Of a stretch of 64,000 nt of DNA, positions 26,037 through 35,966 are shown one piece after another. The notes beneath the pieces were generated by a model. It saw only the letters and a list, made by a program, of their open reading frames with translations. It searched no databases and was not told the origin of the DNA. How positions within the stretch are numbered: the first letter of the stretch is position 1; the number at the start of each line of letters is the position of its first letter. A program made the translations under genes and the position numbers. Origin of the DNA: Capillibacterium thermochitinicola (GTDB taxonomy: Bacteria; Bacillota; UBA4882; UBA10575); the NCBI RefSeq assembly GCF_013664685.1, contig NZ_JAAKDE010000004.1:174886-238885 (forward strand), read 5' to 3'.

Positions 26037-27157
26037 TACACATCACCCTCCAAAGCCAACCGCCGGATCTGGGCCACCGTCAAGCCGGCCAGTCCCATCT
26101 TTTCAATGGTCCGTCCTTCCTTCCAGTAATCAGTCTGGTTCATCAGGGAGGCCAGATGAATAATATTCTCAATCGTCGGGGTCGGGACGTTTAAGTGTCG
26201 CCCCAGGGACGCGATGGGGACAAGGCTCATCGAGACATCCTCCCACAGATACCGGTGGTCAACCATGGACGGGGCGTTAATCCCTTTATAACCCGGGTTA
26301 TTGCGCATCGCCTCAAAGAGCGTTTTCCCGGGCGCGTCATAGGCCACATACAGCCATTCCCGGGCCGACATGGCCCGGATCCCCAGGGCGGCCGCGACCG
26401 CAACCCGTTCCTGATCCAGTGCTTCCAACACATGGGCGACGGACGGGGTAACCCCTTCCATATAAAACTGGAATTCACCGCGGGTCGACTCGATCCGGGC
26501 CGCATTTAATACGGTCAGGGCGGGGTGAAAAATGGCCCCAATATTGTTCAAACTCGTTTTCAGCACATTATCACCCGGCACAAATTGGGGAAAGATCGTC
26601 CGGAGTCTGGCCACCAGCTCGGCCGTTAAGTTGCCGGGCAGCGCCGCAATGGGAATATTGTTTTTGATGCCGAAGATCCGCACCTGTGCCGGATTGATAT
26701 TCCGGCTGGCGTATAAAAGGGTCTGGGCCTCGCCGAGGATAACCTGGGCTTGGCAGCCCATCCGCCTTAAAACCGCCCGGAATTCCAAAGCACCGCCCGT
26801 CCGTCCCGGATTCAAGAGAATATACTGCCCGTCCCGGAGGTAGGGCGCCACCTGCTCCGCAATGGACGCGTGGCCATTGGCGGGTACGACCACCATCAAG
26901 ATGTCCGCATCCTGAATCGCCTCGGCAATATTACTGGTCGCCAAATTAATCGGGCCAAACCCTTCAATCGCCCCGGAAAGTTCGATGCCGCCCAACAACC
27001 GGACCGGTTCCAAACGCTCTTCCGAACGATTGTATAGATTTACTTTATATCCAGCCATCGCTAAATGTCCGGCCATTGCCATGCCACCATGTCCCGCGCC
27101 CAGAACACAAATGCGCGGATCGTGATCCAGATTTCTGCTTTCGTTGATTAAAACCAT
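26036..27157 (-). CDS. NAD/NADP octopine/nopaline dehydrogenase family protein
   Basis: 373 residues. An N-terminal Rossmann domain (ICVLGAGHGGMAMAGHLAMAGY, residues 16-37) is followed by a helical domain with the conserved SLNNIGAIFHPALTVLNAARIE segment holding the expected catalytic His. Family members reductively condense an amino acid with a 2-oxoacid, but many bacterial paralogues act on other substrates. The gene is coupled to a cobalamin-binding enzyme (stop and start overlap by one base). ATG 27157 has GTGAGGTGA just upstream. Confidence 0.9.
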   Translation of the reverse strand: MVLINESRNLDHDPRICVLGAGHGGMAMAGHLAMAGYKVNLYNRSEERLEPVRLLGGIELSGAIEGFGPINLATSNIAEAIQDADILMVVVPANGHASIAEQVAPYLRDGQYILLNPGRTGGALEFRAVLRRMGCQAQVILGEAQTLLYASRNINPAQVRIFGIKNNIPIAALPGNLTAELVARLRTIFPQFVPGDNVLKTSLNNIGAIFHPALTVLNAARIESTRGEFQFYMEGVTPSVAHVLEALDQERVAVAAALGIRAMSAREWLYVAYDAPGKTLFEAMRNNPGYKGINAPSMVDHRYLWEDVSMSLVPIASLGRHLNVPTPTIENIIHLASLMNQTDYWKEGRTIEKMGLAGLTVAQIRRLALEGDV

Positions 27158-27216
27158 ACAATCACCTCACCGTTCTTCATCATCTTCCTTCGGAAGTTGC
27201 TAAGGGGTTACTAAAA

Positions 27217-27246
27217 ATTGTACCATAAAACGTTCACCGTCAGAAG
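27217..27246 (-). promoter_or_regulatory. probable promoter of the opine dehydrogenase/B12 enzyme pair
   Basis: Minus strand: TTCTGA, 17-base spacer, then TACAAT preceded by TGG (an extended -10). The transcript would start about 60 bases upstream of the dehydrogenase. Coordinates are approximate to a few bases. Confidence 0.45.
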
Positions 27247-27342
27247 TAAATATCCTTAATTATATCCTATTAATCATATTAACTGGCCTGGTTTTCTTAT
27301 TCCCCCGCAAAATTTTCCGTTCAACAGAATTGGCCCTTAAGA

Positions 27343-27381
27343 AAAAAGGAAGAGGTGAAGGCCTCTCCCCTCTTCCTTTTT
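27343..27381 (-). terminator. terminator after the aconitase-family gene
   Basis: Stem AAAAAGGAAGAGG (27343-27355) / CCTCTTCCTTTTT (27369-27381), T-rich on the minus strand. It separates the hydratase transcript from the dehydrogenase/B12 pair. Confidence 0.88.
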
Positions 27382-27402
27382 CTTCCTTCAGTCACCGTCC
27401 GC

Positions 27403-29736
27403 TCATTGGTGAACGGCGTAATAATTAATTAAAGACCCCGCTAAGATAATCTCCCGCTCGTTAGGGGAGAGGTTCTCCAGTTTAAGCCGGATGGTGTTGC
27501 CCCCGGGGACAAGATAAGCGGTAACCTCCTCCGCTCCCGAACAGACCGCCGCCCGGATTCCCGGGATATACAAGATACTGTCGACGGTTAGTTTCGCCTG
27601 GTCTGCCGGGTCGATGGTAAACGGTAGCATCCCCCAGTTGATTAAGTTGCTCCGGTACCGTTTGGTCGCATACTCAATGGCCAGATTCGCCCAGCCGCCT
27701 AAGACTTTCTGGCAGGAAGCCGCCTGTTCGCGGGCGGAGCCGTCGCCCGGTTTCACCGCAAAGATCGCGCTCCCCAAACCGGTGTCGGCCACCAATTTTT
27801 CGGTCTTCTTCCCGGTCACGGCCGCCACCGCCGCAAAAAGTTCCGCCAGATCCGGCGGGAGCGCCTGCCCCGCTGTCCAGCGCCGCCGTTCTTCCTCCAG
27901 GCGGGCAATGGCTTTGGCCTTTGGCACGTAACCGGGCTCTTTCCGGGAGAGGGTGAATTCGGCCAGTTTCAAGGGGTTCGAACGGTAAGAAGAAGTCTCC
28001 CCGGAGGGGATCAGTTCATCCGTCGTTGTCACGGGATCCGTAATGACCGCCGCCAGTTTTAAAATTAACCCGTCCGGAAGCGGAATCATCTCCGGCCAGT
28101 CCGCAATATTCGGACCGTATTTCAGAGCAACACTGGGGTCCGCCTTCCCATACCCGTTGTAAACCCGGTGTGCATAAATTTGCGGGTCAAAATGGTAGCG
28201 GACCGTTTGTTTTGGCGGTAATTCCAATTCATTGGCGGCCGTGAGCACACCCCCGCGCATAGCCGTCGCCGCAATCGAACGGGCATCCATCAGGGCCACC
28301 GCCGCCAGTTGACCATCCCGCGGCTTCGACCCTTCCCGGTTGGGGAAGTTACGGGTTGTGTGGCGGATACTCAACATCCCGTTGGCCGGGATATCCCCGG
28401 CCCCGAAACACGGGCCGCAAAAGGCCGTCCGCAGAGTCACCCCGGAGGAGAGTAACTTCGCCGCAGCACCCTGGTTAATTAAGGCCAAATTAATCGGCTG
28501 GCTCGCCGGGTAAACACTGAGGGCAAACTCACCGTTGCCAATGGGTTTCCCCGCCATCATCTCCGCCATGAACCAGAGATTCTCAAACGATCCCCCGGCG
28601 CAACCGGCCACCACCCCTTGGTCAACACAAACCGCACCGCCTTTCACCTTTCCCGTCAGGTCCAGCTTGACCTCCGGGTGGGGGAATAGCTTTTTCGCCT
28701 CGGCCTCGACCGCCGCCAAGATATCACCCGCGTTCTCCTTAAACTCACGAATCGAATAAGCGTTGCTCGGGTGGAAGGGGAGGGCAATCATCGGTTCGAT
28801 TTTACTCAGATCAATCCGGATTAACCCGTCGTAGTAGCTGACCGTCGCCGGTTCCAAACGGCGGTAATCATCGGGGCGGCCGTGCTCCGCCAGATACGCG
28901 GCCACCTGCTCATCGGTCTGCCAGATCGAACTTAAACAAGTGGTCTCCGTCGTCATCACATCGATACCGTTCCGGTAATCAACGGATAAATTTGCCACCC
29001 CGGGCCCGATAAACTCCAGCACCTTGTTTTTAACATACCCGCCGGCAAAGACCGCTTTAATCAGGGCCAGGGCCACGTCTTGCGGGCCAACGCCCCAGGC
29101 GGGCTCGCCTTCCAGATAGACCGCGATCACCTCGGGGTAAACCAGGTCATAAGTCCGCCCGACCAGCTGTTTCACCAATTCCGGGCCGCCTTCCCCGATC
29201 CCCATCGTTCCCAACGGACCGTAGCGGGTATGGCTGTCGGAACCCAGGATCATCCGCCCGCCGCCCGCAAACATTTCCCGCATATACTGGTGAATAACCG
29301 CCTGGTGCGCCGGGACAAAAATCCCGCCGTAGCGCCGGGCGGCCGACAAGCCGAAGACATGATCATCCTCGTTGATCGTCCCGCCCACCATGCAGAGGCT
29401 GTTGTGGCAGTTGGTCAAGACATAAGGAAGGGGGAATTCCTTCAATCCGCTGGCTTTCGCCGTCTGGATAATCCCGACATAAGTGATGTCGTGCGAAGCC
29501 AGGGCGTCAAATTTCAGTTTTAAATGCTCCGGGTCACCGGAGGTGTTATGGGCCATGAGAATTCCGTAGGTAATCGTGCCGGTTTTTGCCGTTTGCGGCG
29601 CCAACGCCTCGGCAGGAATGGGGGCCAGGCCTTCCTGTTGTAAACGCTGATTAATCTCCGCCGGCGTCAACTCCGCATCGAGAAACAACCGGTTGTACAG
29701 AAGATAAACCCCTTTATTGCCATGTATCTTTACCAA
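27403..29736 (-). CDS. aconitase-family hydratase (YbhJ-like)
   Basis: 777 residues, close in size to the E. coli YbhJ group of the aconitase superfamily. The [4Fe-4S] ligands are present: one Cys in [10 protein letters not shown] near residue 377 and two in [10 protein letters not shown] near 440-443. [20 protein letters not shown] and [11 protein letters not shown] (the swivel-side Arg/Ser loop) are also conserved. The N-terminus ([17 protein letters not shown]) is typical of this subgroup rather than of citrate-cycle aconitases, so the substrate is not settled. The start is TTG 29736 behind GTGGGGGA. It lies upstream of the opine dehydrogenase/B12 enzyme pair but ends at its own terminator. 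Confidence 0.88.
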   Translation of the reverse strand: MVKIHGNKGVYLLYNRLFLDAELTPAEINQRLQQEGLAPIPAEALAPQTAKTGTITYGILMAHNTSGDPEHLKLKFDALASHDITYVGIIQTAKASGLKEFPLPYVLTNCHNSLCMVGGTINEDDHVFGLSAARRYGGIFVPAHQAVIHQYMREMFAGGGRMILGSDSHTRYGPLGTMGIGEGGPELVKQLVGRTYDLVYPEVIAVYLEGEPAWGVGPQDVALALIKAVFAGGYVKNKVLEFIGPGVANLSVDYRNGIDVMTTETTCLSSIWQTDEQVAAYLAEHGRPDDYRRLEPATVSYYDGLIRIDLSKIEPMIALPFHPSNAYSIREFKENAGDILAAVEAEAKKLFPHPEVKLDLTGKVKGGAVCVDQGVVAGCAGGSFENLWFMAEMMAGKPIGNGEFALSVYPASQPINLALINQGAAAKLLSSGVTLRTAFCGPCFGAGDIPANGMLSIRHTTRNFPNREGSKPRDGQLAAVALMDARSIAATAMRGGVLTAANELELPPKQTVRYHFDPQIYAHRVYNGYGKADPSVALKYGPNIADWPEMIPLPDGLILKLAAVITDPVTTTDELIPSGETSSYRSNPLKLAEFTLSRKEPGYVPKAKAIARLEEERRRWTAGQALPPDLAELFAAVAAVTGKKTEKLVADTGLGSAIFAVKPGDGSAREQAASCQKVLGGWANLAIEYATKRYRSNLINWGMLPFTIDPADQAKLTVDSILYIPGIRAAVCSGAEEVTAYLVPGGNTIRLKLENLSPNEREIILAGSLINYYAVHQ

Positions 29737-29824
29737 ATAAATCCCCCACTTCTAACAATCTCATTACCCAATTAAAACATGACTTCCTACCCCTGTCAAG
29801 GCAACCACCGGGCTGGGAAACAGA

Positions 29825-29853
29825 TATAATGTATACATCCCGGCCGCGGTCAA
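29825..29853 (-). promoter_or_regulatory. probable promoter of the aconitase-family gene
   Basis: Minus-strand TTGACC (29848-29853) with a TTATAT -10 about 18 bases downstream. A perfect 10-base palindrome, ATGTATACAT, overlaps the spacer and could be an operator. Confidence 0.5.
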
Positions 29854-29857
29854 TAGT

Positions 29858-29892
29858 AAAAAAGGAAGGCCGGCGTACCGGCCTTCCTTTTT
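29858..29892 (-). terminator. terminator of the second rubrerythrin
   Basis: 15-bp stem AAAAAGGAAGGCCGG / CCGGCCTTCCTTTTT with a 4-nt loop, T-rich on the minus strand. Confidence 0.9.
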
Positions 29893-29926
29893 CACAGGTT
29901 CGAAGCCAAAAGTAACTGTTTTGGTT

Positions 29927-30508
29927 TTAACGCCGCGAAGGATCGTTCAACGGAGCAAAATAGCCCTGGGGATGAGCACATGCCGGGCAAGTGGCCGGCG
30001 GTTCCGTTCCTTCGTGGACATAACCGCAGTTGTGGCAGATCCAGGTGATCGCCTTGTCCTTTTTAAAGACGGTTCCCGCTTGGATGGCGGCCAAACGTTC
30101 ATTGAAGCGGCGTTCATGGTTTTTCTCGGAAATGGCGATCGACTCAAAAACCTTGGCAATATCTTCAAACCCTTCCTCCCGGGCGATCTTCGCATATTCC
30201 GGGTACATCTTGGTCCATTCAAAATTCTCACCCGCCGCGGCCTGTTCCAGGTTTTCGGCGGTGTTTCCAATCTTCCCGGCGGGGAAACCGGCCTGGATCT
30301 CCACTTCGTGCCCGCCTTCCAACAGTTTAAAGAGCCGTTTCGCGTGCTCTTTCTCGTGATTGGCCGTCTCTTCAAAGAGCTCGGCAACCTCGACAAGACC
30401 TTCTTTCTTTGCTTGTGCCGCATAGTATGTATACCTGTTTCTGGCCTGCGATTCGCCGGCAAAAGCGGTCAAAAGGTTTTTCTCCGTACGGGTTCCTTTT
30501 AAACTCAT
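29927..30508 (-). CDS. rubrerythrin (second copy)
   Basis: 193 residues. The diiron four-helix domain has FAGESQARNRYTYYA, ETANHEKEHAKRLF, AAAGENFEWTKMYPEYA and ISEKNHERRF; the C-terminal rubredoxin-like domain has CHNCGYVHEGTEPPATCPAC. It matches the canonical peroxide-reducing rubrerythrin more closely than the copy at 1133-1627, which is shorter and more divergent. It is monocistronic, with its own consensus promoter and terminator. Confidence 0.97.
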   Translation of the reverse strand: MSLKGTRTEKNLLTAFAGESQARNRYTYYAAQAKKEGLVEVAELFEETANHEKEHAKRLFKLLEGGHEVEIQAGFPAGKIGNTAENLEQAAAGENFEWTKMYPEYAKIAREEGFEDIAKVFESIAISEKNHERRFNERLAAIQAGTVFKKDKAITWICHNCGYVHEGTEPPATCPACAHPQGYFAPLNDPSRR

Positions 30509-30577
30509 TAATCTCCACTCCTTTCACGATATTCCAAACTCGCTAAATACCAGAATTCCCCTCATTAACAATATTAC

Positions 30578-30618
30578 CATTTTAATGGAATTATATCCAA
30601 TTTCCGCAGATGAGTCAA
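30578..30618 (-). promoter_or_regulatory. promoter and possible operator of rubrerythrin
   Basis: Minus-strand TTGACT (30613-30618), 17-base spacer, consensus TATAAT (30590-30595). Just downstream, CCATT-TT-AATGG (30578-30589) forms a small inverted repeat at the expected start point. It is not a recognisable PerR box. The leader to the gene is about 70 bases. Confidence 0.75.
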
Positions 30619-30745
30619 GCTGATTTAAGTTCATCCTGGTTAATATTTAGCTATTTTAATTAATTTCGCCGGCAAACCGAACCTGTTCCGGTTACCGGCC
30701 GACACTGAGGTGGTCTAGAACCGCCTCGGCAATGTTGTTCCGATT

Positions 30746-31540
30746 TTACCCTTGTTCCCCGCGCCCAAGCCTTTCCTGTAACTCCTGGATAATCTTCACC
30801 CCGGCACTGGCCCCAATCCGGTTGGCTCCGGCTTTCACCATTGCTTCCGCAGTCGCCAGGTCACGGATCCCGCCGGAAGCTTTGACGCCCATCCGTCCAC
30901 CGACAACCCGACGCATTAAAGCCACATCCTCAACGGTAGCGCCGCCTTTGCCAAACCCGGTTGACGTCTTCACGAAATCGGCCCCGGCGTACAGCGCAAG
31001 GAGACAGGCTTTGATCTTTTCTTCCGTCGTTAATAAACAGGTTTCGATGATCACTTTGGTCAAAGCCTGCGCCCCGGCGGCTTCCACCACCGCTTTGATG
31101 TCCTGGTAGACCAGGTTATAAAAGCCTGACTTCAAAGCCCCAATATTGATCACCATATCGACTTCGGCGGCCCCACTTCCCACCGCTTCTTTCGTCTCCT
31201 CCGCTTTGACCTGATGCGTGGTGGCGCCCAGCGGAAAGCCAACCACGGTACATACTTTGACCGCACTCTTGCCCAAAAGGCGCACCGCCAGACTGACATT
31301 GGCCGGATTGACACAAACGGAAGCAAAACCGTACTCCTTGGCTTCGGCGCACAAGCGCTCAACATCATTATAGGTGGCTTCCGGTTTTAAGAGCGTATGG
31401 TCGATGATTCCGGCCAAAGCAGCAGGATCGCTTAGCGAAATTACTTCGCTGATCTCGCCGGTCCGGTCAGCCTGCCGGAAACCTTCTTCCCCCAGTTCCA
31501 CCGTTAACTCCCGTTCAATCTTGGCAATTAACTCTTCCAT
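30746..31540 (-). CDS. deoC: deoxyribose-phosphate aldolase
   Basis: 264 residues. It cleaves 2-deoxyribose 5-phosphate to glyceraldehyde 3-phosphate and acetaldehyde. The Schiff-base Lys is in FVKTSTGFG near residue 190; the proton-relay Asp is in EVDMVINIG and the second Lys in VKASGGIRD. An N-terminal extension of about 40 residues precedes the core [11 protein letters not shown], which is longer than in the shortest homologues. ATG 31540 follows ACGGAGG. No other deoxynucleoside genes are adjacent. Confidence 0.96.
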   Translation of the reverse strand: MEELIAKIERELTVELGEEGFRQADRTGEISEVISLSDPAALAGIIDHTLLKPEATYNDVERLCAEAKEYGFASVCVNPANVSLAVRLLGKSAVKVCTVVGFPLGATTHQVKAEETKEAVGSGAAEVDMVINIGALKSGFYNLVYQDIKAVVEAAGAQALTKVIIETCLLTTEEKIKACLLALYAGADFVKTSTGFGKGGATVEDVALMRRVVGGRMGVKASGGIRDLATAEAMVKAGANRIGASAGVKIIQELQERLGRGEQG

Positions 31541-31651
31541 CCCACCACAAACCTCCGTTTATAAATTTTACCCTCTATGGTTTCTTGGCACGCCCGTTAT
31601 TTCCTGCCGTCGTCCCATACCCTTCTCTCAATATTAACCAGCGCCGCCGGA

Positions 31652-31682
31652 TAAAAAAAGAGAAAGGGAAAACCCTTTCTCT
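31652..31682 (-). terminator. terminator of the CBS-domain gene
   Basis: 10-bp stem AGAGAAAGGG (31659-31668) / CCCTTTCTCT (31673-31682), followed on the minus strand by seven T residues. The T-run indicates minus-strand use. Confidence 0.88.
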
Positions 31683-31762
31683 ATACGAACTATCTCGCTA
31701 AACGCAGAAAATTCCGGTTTGCCGTGCTCCCGACACCGGCAGGCGCTCCGCATAACCGGCAC

Positions 31763-32203
31763 TTACATCTGTTTCGGTGCGGCCGGTTCGGAAATCTCGC
31801 CCAAAGTTTTCGCTATTTCAACCTCCGTCTTGGCCTGCGTTGCCAGATCTCCCAGGGAGACCATACCGACGAGGCGGTTGTTGTCAACCACCGGTAACCG
31901 CCGGATCTGTTGGTTCGACATTAACGTGGCCACCTGGTGAACATCGGTCTCCGGCGAAACCGTCACCACCCGCTGGGTCATTACCTCGCGGATCGGTGTC
32001 GTCGCCAAATCTTTACCAGTGGCTACGCTCCGTACCACAATGTCCCGGTCGGTCACAATCCCGACCAGATCCGGCCCGTCGCAAACCGGAAGCGAACCAA
32101 TATCGTGTTTCTGCATTAAACGGGCTGCTTCGACCACCGTCGTCTCCGGACTAACCGTCGCCACTTCATCGGTCATAATGTCTTTAATTTTCAGCAGCAT
32201 CAA
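31763..32203 (-). CDS. tandem CBS-domain protein
   Basis: 146 residues made almost entirely of two CBS domains (IKDIMTDEVATVSPETTV and REVMTQRVVTVSPETDV begin each), with GSLPVCDGPDLVGIVTDRDIV and RRLPVVDNNRLVGMVSLGDLA. CBS pairs bind adenosine nucleotides or similar ligands and usually regulate a partner; the stand-alone protein has no assigned partner here. A short C-terminal tail follows. It lies downstream of glmM on the same strand. Confidence 0.92.
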   Translation of the reverse strand: MMLLKIKDIMTDEVATVSPETTVVEAARLMQKHDIGSLPVCDGPDLVGIVTDRDIVVRSVATGKDLATTPIREVMTQRVVTVSPETDVHQVATLMSNQQIRRLPVVDNNRLVGMVSLGDLATQAKTEVEIAKTLGEISEPAAPKQM

Positions 32204-32309
32204 CCCCCTTTACCTTAGCTTGCCCGCTGAACGTTAATTAATACATGGGGCATCGGTAGGCGATGTCTGCTGTTAAAGCCAAAGGCTCTTTTCCGCCGGC
32301 TTTTGGCAC

Positions 32310-33668
32310 TCACGCCAACTCTTCCGCGATCACATCGGTAATCCCGTCCACGATCTTCCGGATCTCCTCCTCATCCGGGCCTTCCACCATCACCCGGATT
32401 AAGGGTTCCGTCCCGGAAGCCCGGACAAAGATCCGGCCTTTCTCCCCCAATTGCTGTTGGAATTGGGCGATTACCTCATTGATCCGCTCGTTTTTCTTCC
32501 ACTCGTCTTTCCTGGTTACGGGTACATTCTGTAAAACCTGGGGGAACTTCCGGACCTTCTTTTTCAGCTCGGAAGCAGGCTGCCCGGACCGGAGGAAGGC
32601 GTTCATCAACTGTAAAGAGGTGAGAATCCCGTCACCGGTACTGTTATGCTCCAGAAAAATTATATGTCCGGACTGTTCGCCGCCTAAAACCAGACCCTTT
32701 TCCAACATGGCGGATAAGACTTTCCGGTCGCCGTTCTCGGTCACCACCACGTCACCGCCCGCTTCCCGGAAGGACTCAAGCAAGCCCAGATTGCTGTAAA
32801 CCGTAACCGCAATCGTCTTTTCGGGCAAACGCCCGTCGGCCAAAAGTTGAAAACCGCAGATCCCCATGATCTGGTCTCCGTCAATCAACTCTCCCTTTTC
32901 ATCGACCGCAATCACCCGGTCCCCATCGCCGTCGTAGGCGAAGCCGATCTGGGCACCCTGCCGGACCACTTCCTCCTGCAAAATGCTGGGATGGGTCGAA
33001 CCGCACCGGACATTAATCCGCGACCCGTCGTCCTCCGCATGAAGGGCAATGACCTTGGCACCGAGTTCCGTGAAGACTTGGGGTGCGGTATTGTAGGTGG
33101 CGCCAAACGCACAGTCAAGGACGACGGTTAAACCCGCAAAACTCCGCCCGGCGGTGGCCACCAGAAACTTCACATACTCATCCACCGCCGCGGTCCGCCG
33201 TAAAACCCGTCCGACCTCCAATCCAACCGGACGTGGAATCTCTTTCCGCCGTTCCTCAGAGGTAAGAAAACTTTCAATCTCCTCTTCAAGATCATCATCG
33301 AGTTTATACCCGTGTTCAGCAAAGAACTTAATACCGTTGTCACCAACCGGGTTATGGGAGGCGGAGATCATCACCCCGGCATCCGCCTTCAACTGGCGGG
33401 TCAAATAAGCAACCCCGGGGGTCGGAAGTACACCCAACAGTTCAGCCTGGACTCCGGTGGAAGTAATCCCGGCCACTAACGCCGCTTCCAACATCTCCCC
33501 GGAGACCCGGGTATCCCGGCCAACCACCAGCCGGCCGTTCCCGGCGTTCCGCCCCTTTTTTTTCGCCAGGACATAGGCCCCCACCCGTCCCAGCTGAAAA
33601 GCCAGTTCCGGGGTGAGATCCTGGTTTGCCACACCACGTACCCCATCGGTCCCAAAAAATCGGCCCAT
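32310..33668 (-). CDS. glmM: phosphoglucosamine mutase
   Basis: 452 residues. It converts glucosamine 6-phosphate to glucosamine 1-phosphate for peptidoglycan precursors. The phosphoserine is in ISASHNPVGDNG near residue 101, the Mg loop is YDGDGDR, the sugar loop is GGEQSGHI, and the phosphate loop RASGTEPLIRVM is near the C-terminus. The N-terminal FGTDGVRGVAN is standard. ATG 33668 follows GGGAGGAG. Confidence 0.97.
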   Translation of the reverse strand: MGRFFGTDGVRGVANQDLTPELAFQLGRVGAYVLAKKKGRNAGNGRLVVGRDTRVSGEMLEAALVAGITSTGVQAELLGVLPTPGVAYLTRQLKADAGVMISASHNPVGDNGIKFFAEHGYKLDDDLEEEIESFLTSEERRKEIPRPVGLEVGRVLRRTAAVDEYVKFLVATAGRSFAGLTVVLDCAFGATYNTAPQVFTELGAKVIALHAEDDGSRINVRCGSTHPSILQEEVVRQGAQIGFAYDGDGDRVIAVDEKGELIDGDQIMGICGFQLLADGRLPEKTIAVTVYSNLGLLESFREAGGDVVVTENGDRKVLSAMLEKGLVLGGEQSGHIIFLEHNSTGDGILTSLQLMNAFLRSGQPASELKKKVRKFPQVLQNVPVTRKDEWKKNERINEVIAQFQQQLGEKGRIFVRASGTEPLIRVMVEGPDEEEIRKIVDGITDVIAEELA

Positions 33669-33746
33669 TTTGCTCCTCCCTTGTTCTGCTTTGACTAAGG
33701 CGTGAAATACCTCAAAGAATAATGCTCTATTTTTAATGTTTATTCC

Positions 33747-34271
33747 TTACCTTTTCCCGTCTCCACTAATTTGGTCAACAATCTCCCGGCCGAAAGCCTC
33801 CGCCGCCGCCGGCCCGTTGCCGGTAATGATCCGGCCGTCCCTTTCCACACTTTGGCCGGTATAAACGGCGCCCCCCTGTTCCAATTCGGGAATTCCGTCG
33901 GGGTAGACCGTGGCCCGTTTTCCTTTCAACAGACCGGCCCGGGCCAGGATCACCGGGGCGATGCAAATCGCCGCCACCACTTTCCCGGCTTCGGCAAACT
34001 GGCGGGCCAAGGCATGGACCGCTGTATCCGCAAAATACTGGGACGCGCCGCCACCTCCAACAAAAACGATCGCTTCATAGTCATCAGGCTTGATCTCCCC
34101 CACCAGCAGGTCGGGCTTGACCTTGAGGCCTAATTTCCCGACGGCCTCCTCCGTGGTGGTGGAAGCAGTCACCACTTCGATCCCGGCCGCTAACAGAATA
34201 TCCTTCGGCACCTGGTATTCTTCATCCCGGAACTGCTGCTTGGCAATGATAAAAACCGCTTTCTTTTTCAT
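33747..34271 (-). CDS. DJ-1/PfpI family protein
   Basis: 174 residues with the DJ-1/PfpI flavodoxin-like fold: KKAVFIIAKQQFRDEEY, DYEAIVFVGGGGASQYF and the nucleophile-elbow Cys in AAICIAPVILARAGLLKGKRAT. Members are described as proteases, chaperones or glyoxalase/deglycase-type enzymes, and the specific role cannot be read from sequence. ATG 34271 sits 8 bases after GGAGG. It lies between glmM and gltX, all on the same strand. Confidence 0.92.
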   Translation of the reverse strand: MKKKAVFIIAKQQFRDEEYQVPKDILLAAGIEVVTASTTTEEAVGKLGLKVKPDLLVGEIKPDDYEAIVFVGGGGASQYFADTAVHALARQFAEAGKVVAAICIAPVILARAGLLKGKRATVYPDGIPELEQGGAVYTGQSVERDGRIITGNGPAAAEAFGREIVDQISGDGKR

Positions 34272-34317
34272 CACTGGTCCCTCCTTCCTTTTGATAATTT
34301 CAAGGAGCCTTTACCCC

Positions 34318-35793
34318 TTACGCCCCTTGCAAAACCGTCACGGCTTGCCAAAGCCGTTGCAACACTTTTTTCTTACCGAGAGCGGCTAAAAGTTCAAATA
34401 AACCCGGCGTTGCTGTCTGCCCGGTCACCGCCACCCGCACCGGCATAAAGATCTGTCCCGGTTTCAGTTGCAACTCTTCCGCCAGGGCCCGCAAGACGCG
34501 CTCCAGGTTTTCCTCACTAAAATCATCAATTTGGTTTAAAACGGCCCCAACCTTCCCTAAGATGTCGGCTATTTCTCCCGCCGTTCCTTTCTTCCCAACC
34601 AAAAGTTCCGGCGCCGGCGGGTCGATCTCCTCCCGCAGGAAATAACCGACGGCATTCGAAATCTCGGACAAAAGTTTAATCCGCTCCTGAACCAGCGGCA
34701 TCAACCGGACTAAATAGGCAAACTGTTCCGGCGGGCAAGGATCCGGGAGTAACCCGTCCTTCTGTAAAAACGGGAGCGCCCGCTTGGCCAATTCTTCATG
34801 GGATAACTTCCGGATGTAAATCCCGTTATACCAGTCCAGTTTGTCGAGGGAAAAGTTCACCGGCGAAGTATTGAGCCGGTCAACCGAAAACGCCTCCACC
34901 GCCTGGTCCAAGGTGAACAGTTCCTGGTCCGTCGGGGGATGCCAGCCTAAAAGCAAGAGAAAATTGACGAGCGCCTCCGGCAGATAGCCCTTCTCGCGAA
35001 ACTCCCTGACCCCCGTCGCGCCGTGGCGCTTACTGAGTTTTCCTTTTCCGTCCGGGGCAAGAAAGATCGGCAGGTGGATGAAGACCGGCGGGTTCCACCC
35101 GAAAGCGGCGTACAATAAAAAGTGCCGGGGCAGACTGACGATCCACTCCTCACCGCGGATCACGTGGGTGATCCCCATGAGGTGGTCATCCACCACACTG
35201 GCCAAATGGTAGGTGGGAAAACCATCCGACTTGAGAATAACAAAATCATCCAGGGTCTGGTGGTCGAAGACCATCTCACCCCGGAGCTCGTCCCGGACTT
35301 TGGTTTGCCCGGTGAGGGGGACTTTAAACCGGATCACATATTTATCCCCCGCGGCCAGCTTCCTTTCAACCTCTTCCGCCGGCAACTCCCGGCAATGCCG
35401 GTCATAACCGGAAGGTTGGCCCGCCTCTTCCTGCTTTTTCCGCATCTCCTCCAAACGCTCGGGCGTACAAAAACAATAATAGGCCTTCCCCGCTTGCACC
35501 AATTGGGTGGCATATTTTTGGTAGATAGCCAGTCGCTCCGACTGGAAATAGGGTCCGGCGTCACCGCCGGCGTCCGGTCCTTCGTCCCAGTCCAGCCCCA
35601 ACCAGCGCAGACTCTCTTTGATGTCCTGGACCGCATCGGCCACCAGCCGGTTCCGGTCCGTATCTTCAATCCGCAATATAAACTGGCCCCCGGTCTTGCG
35701 CGCCAGCAACCAATCGTAGAGGGCGGTACGGGCACCGCCAATATGTAAATAACCGGTTGGACTGGGGGCAAACCTTACTCGAACCGCTTCCAT
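34318..35793 (-). CDS. gltX: glutamate-tRNA ligase
   Basis: 491 residues, class I synthetase. The HIGH-type motif is YLHIGGA, and KMSKS appears as KLSKR near residue 250. VRFAPSPTGYLH at the start and a zinc-type site CFC...YDRHC (about residues 100-125) are visible. In many Firmicutes this enzyme is non-discriminating and also charges tRNA-Gln; the tRNA-Gln/Glu genes at 5.2 kb fit but do not prove this. ATG 35793 was chosen for AGAGGTG upstream and the MEAVRVRFAPS start; ten extra upstream codons have no homology. Confidence 0.96.
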   Translation of the reverse strand: MEAVRVRFAPSPTGYLHIGGARTALYDWLLARKTGGQFILRIEDTDRNRLVADAVQDIKESLRWLGLDWDEGPDAGGDAGPYFQSERLAIYQKYATQLVQAGKAYYCFCTPERLEEMRKKQEEAGQPSGYDRHCRELPAEEVERKLAAGDKYVIRFKVPLTGQTKVRDELRGEMVFDHQTLDDFVILKSDGFPTYHLASVVDDHLMGITHVIRGEEWIVSLPRHFLLYAAFGWNPPVFIHLPIFLAPDGKGKLSKRHGATGVREFREKGYLPEALVNFLLLLGWHPPTDQELFTLDQAVEAFSVDRLNTSPVNFSLDKLDWYNGIYIRKLSHEELAKRALPFLQKDGLLPDPCPPEQFAYLVRLMPLVQERIKLLSEISNAVGYFLREEIDPPAPELLVGKKGTAGEIADILGKVGAVLNQIDDFSEENLERVLRALAEELQLKPGQIFMPVRVAVTGQTATPGLFELLAALGKKKVLQRLWQAVTVLQGA

Positions 35794-35930
35794 CACGAAA
35801 CACCTCTTCTGGTTTATACTCATTACTTGTCGCTCCGTTTTTGCTTGCCTTTCCTTCCATTTTGTCCTGCCCTGGAACGACCACCCTTTATTTCGTCTTG
35901 TACCCGGTATATTCCTGCCCTGAACGAAAA

Positions 35931-35955
35931 GATAACCGCCCGCAAGCGGGCGGCC
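35931..35955 (-). terminator. possible terminator of mazEF
   Basis: 8-bp stem CCGCCCGC (35936-35943) / GCGGGCGG (35946-35953), with a weak T-containing tail on the minus strand. Confidence 0.6.
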
Positions 35956-35966
35956 ATTTTCTTTCG

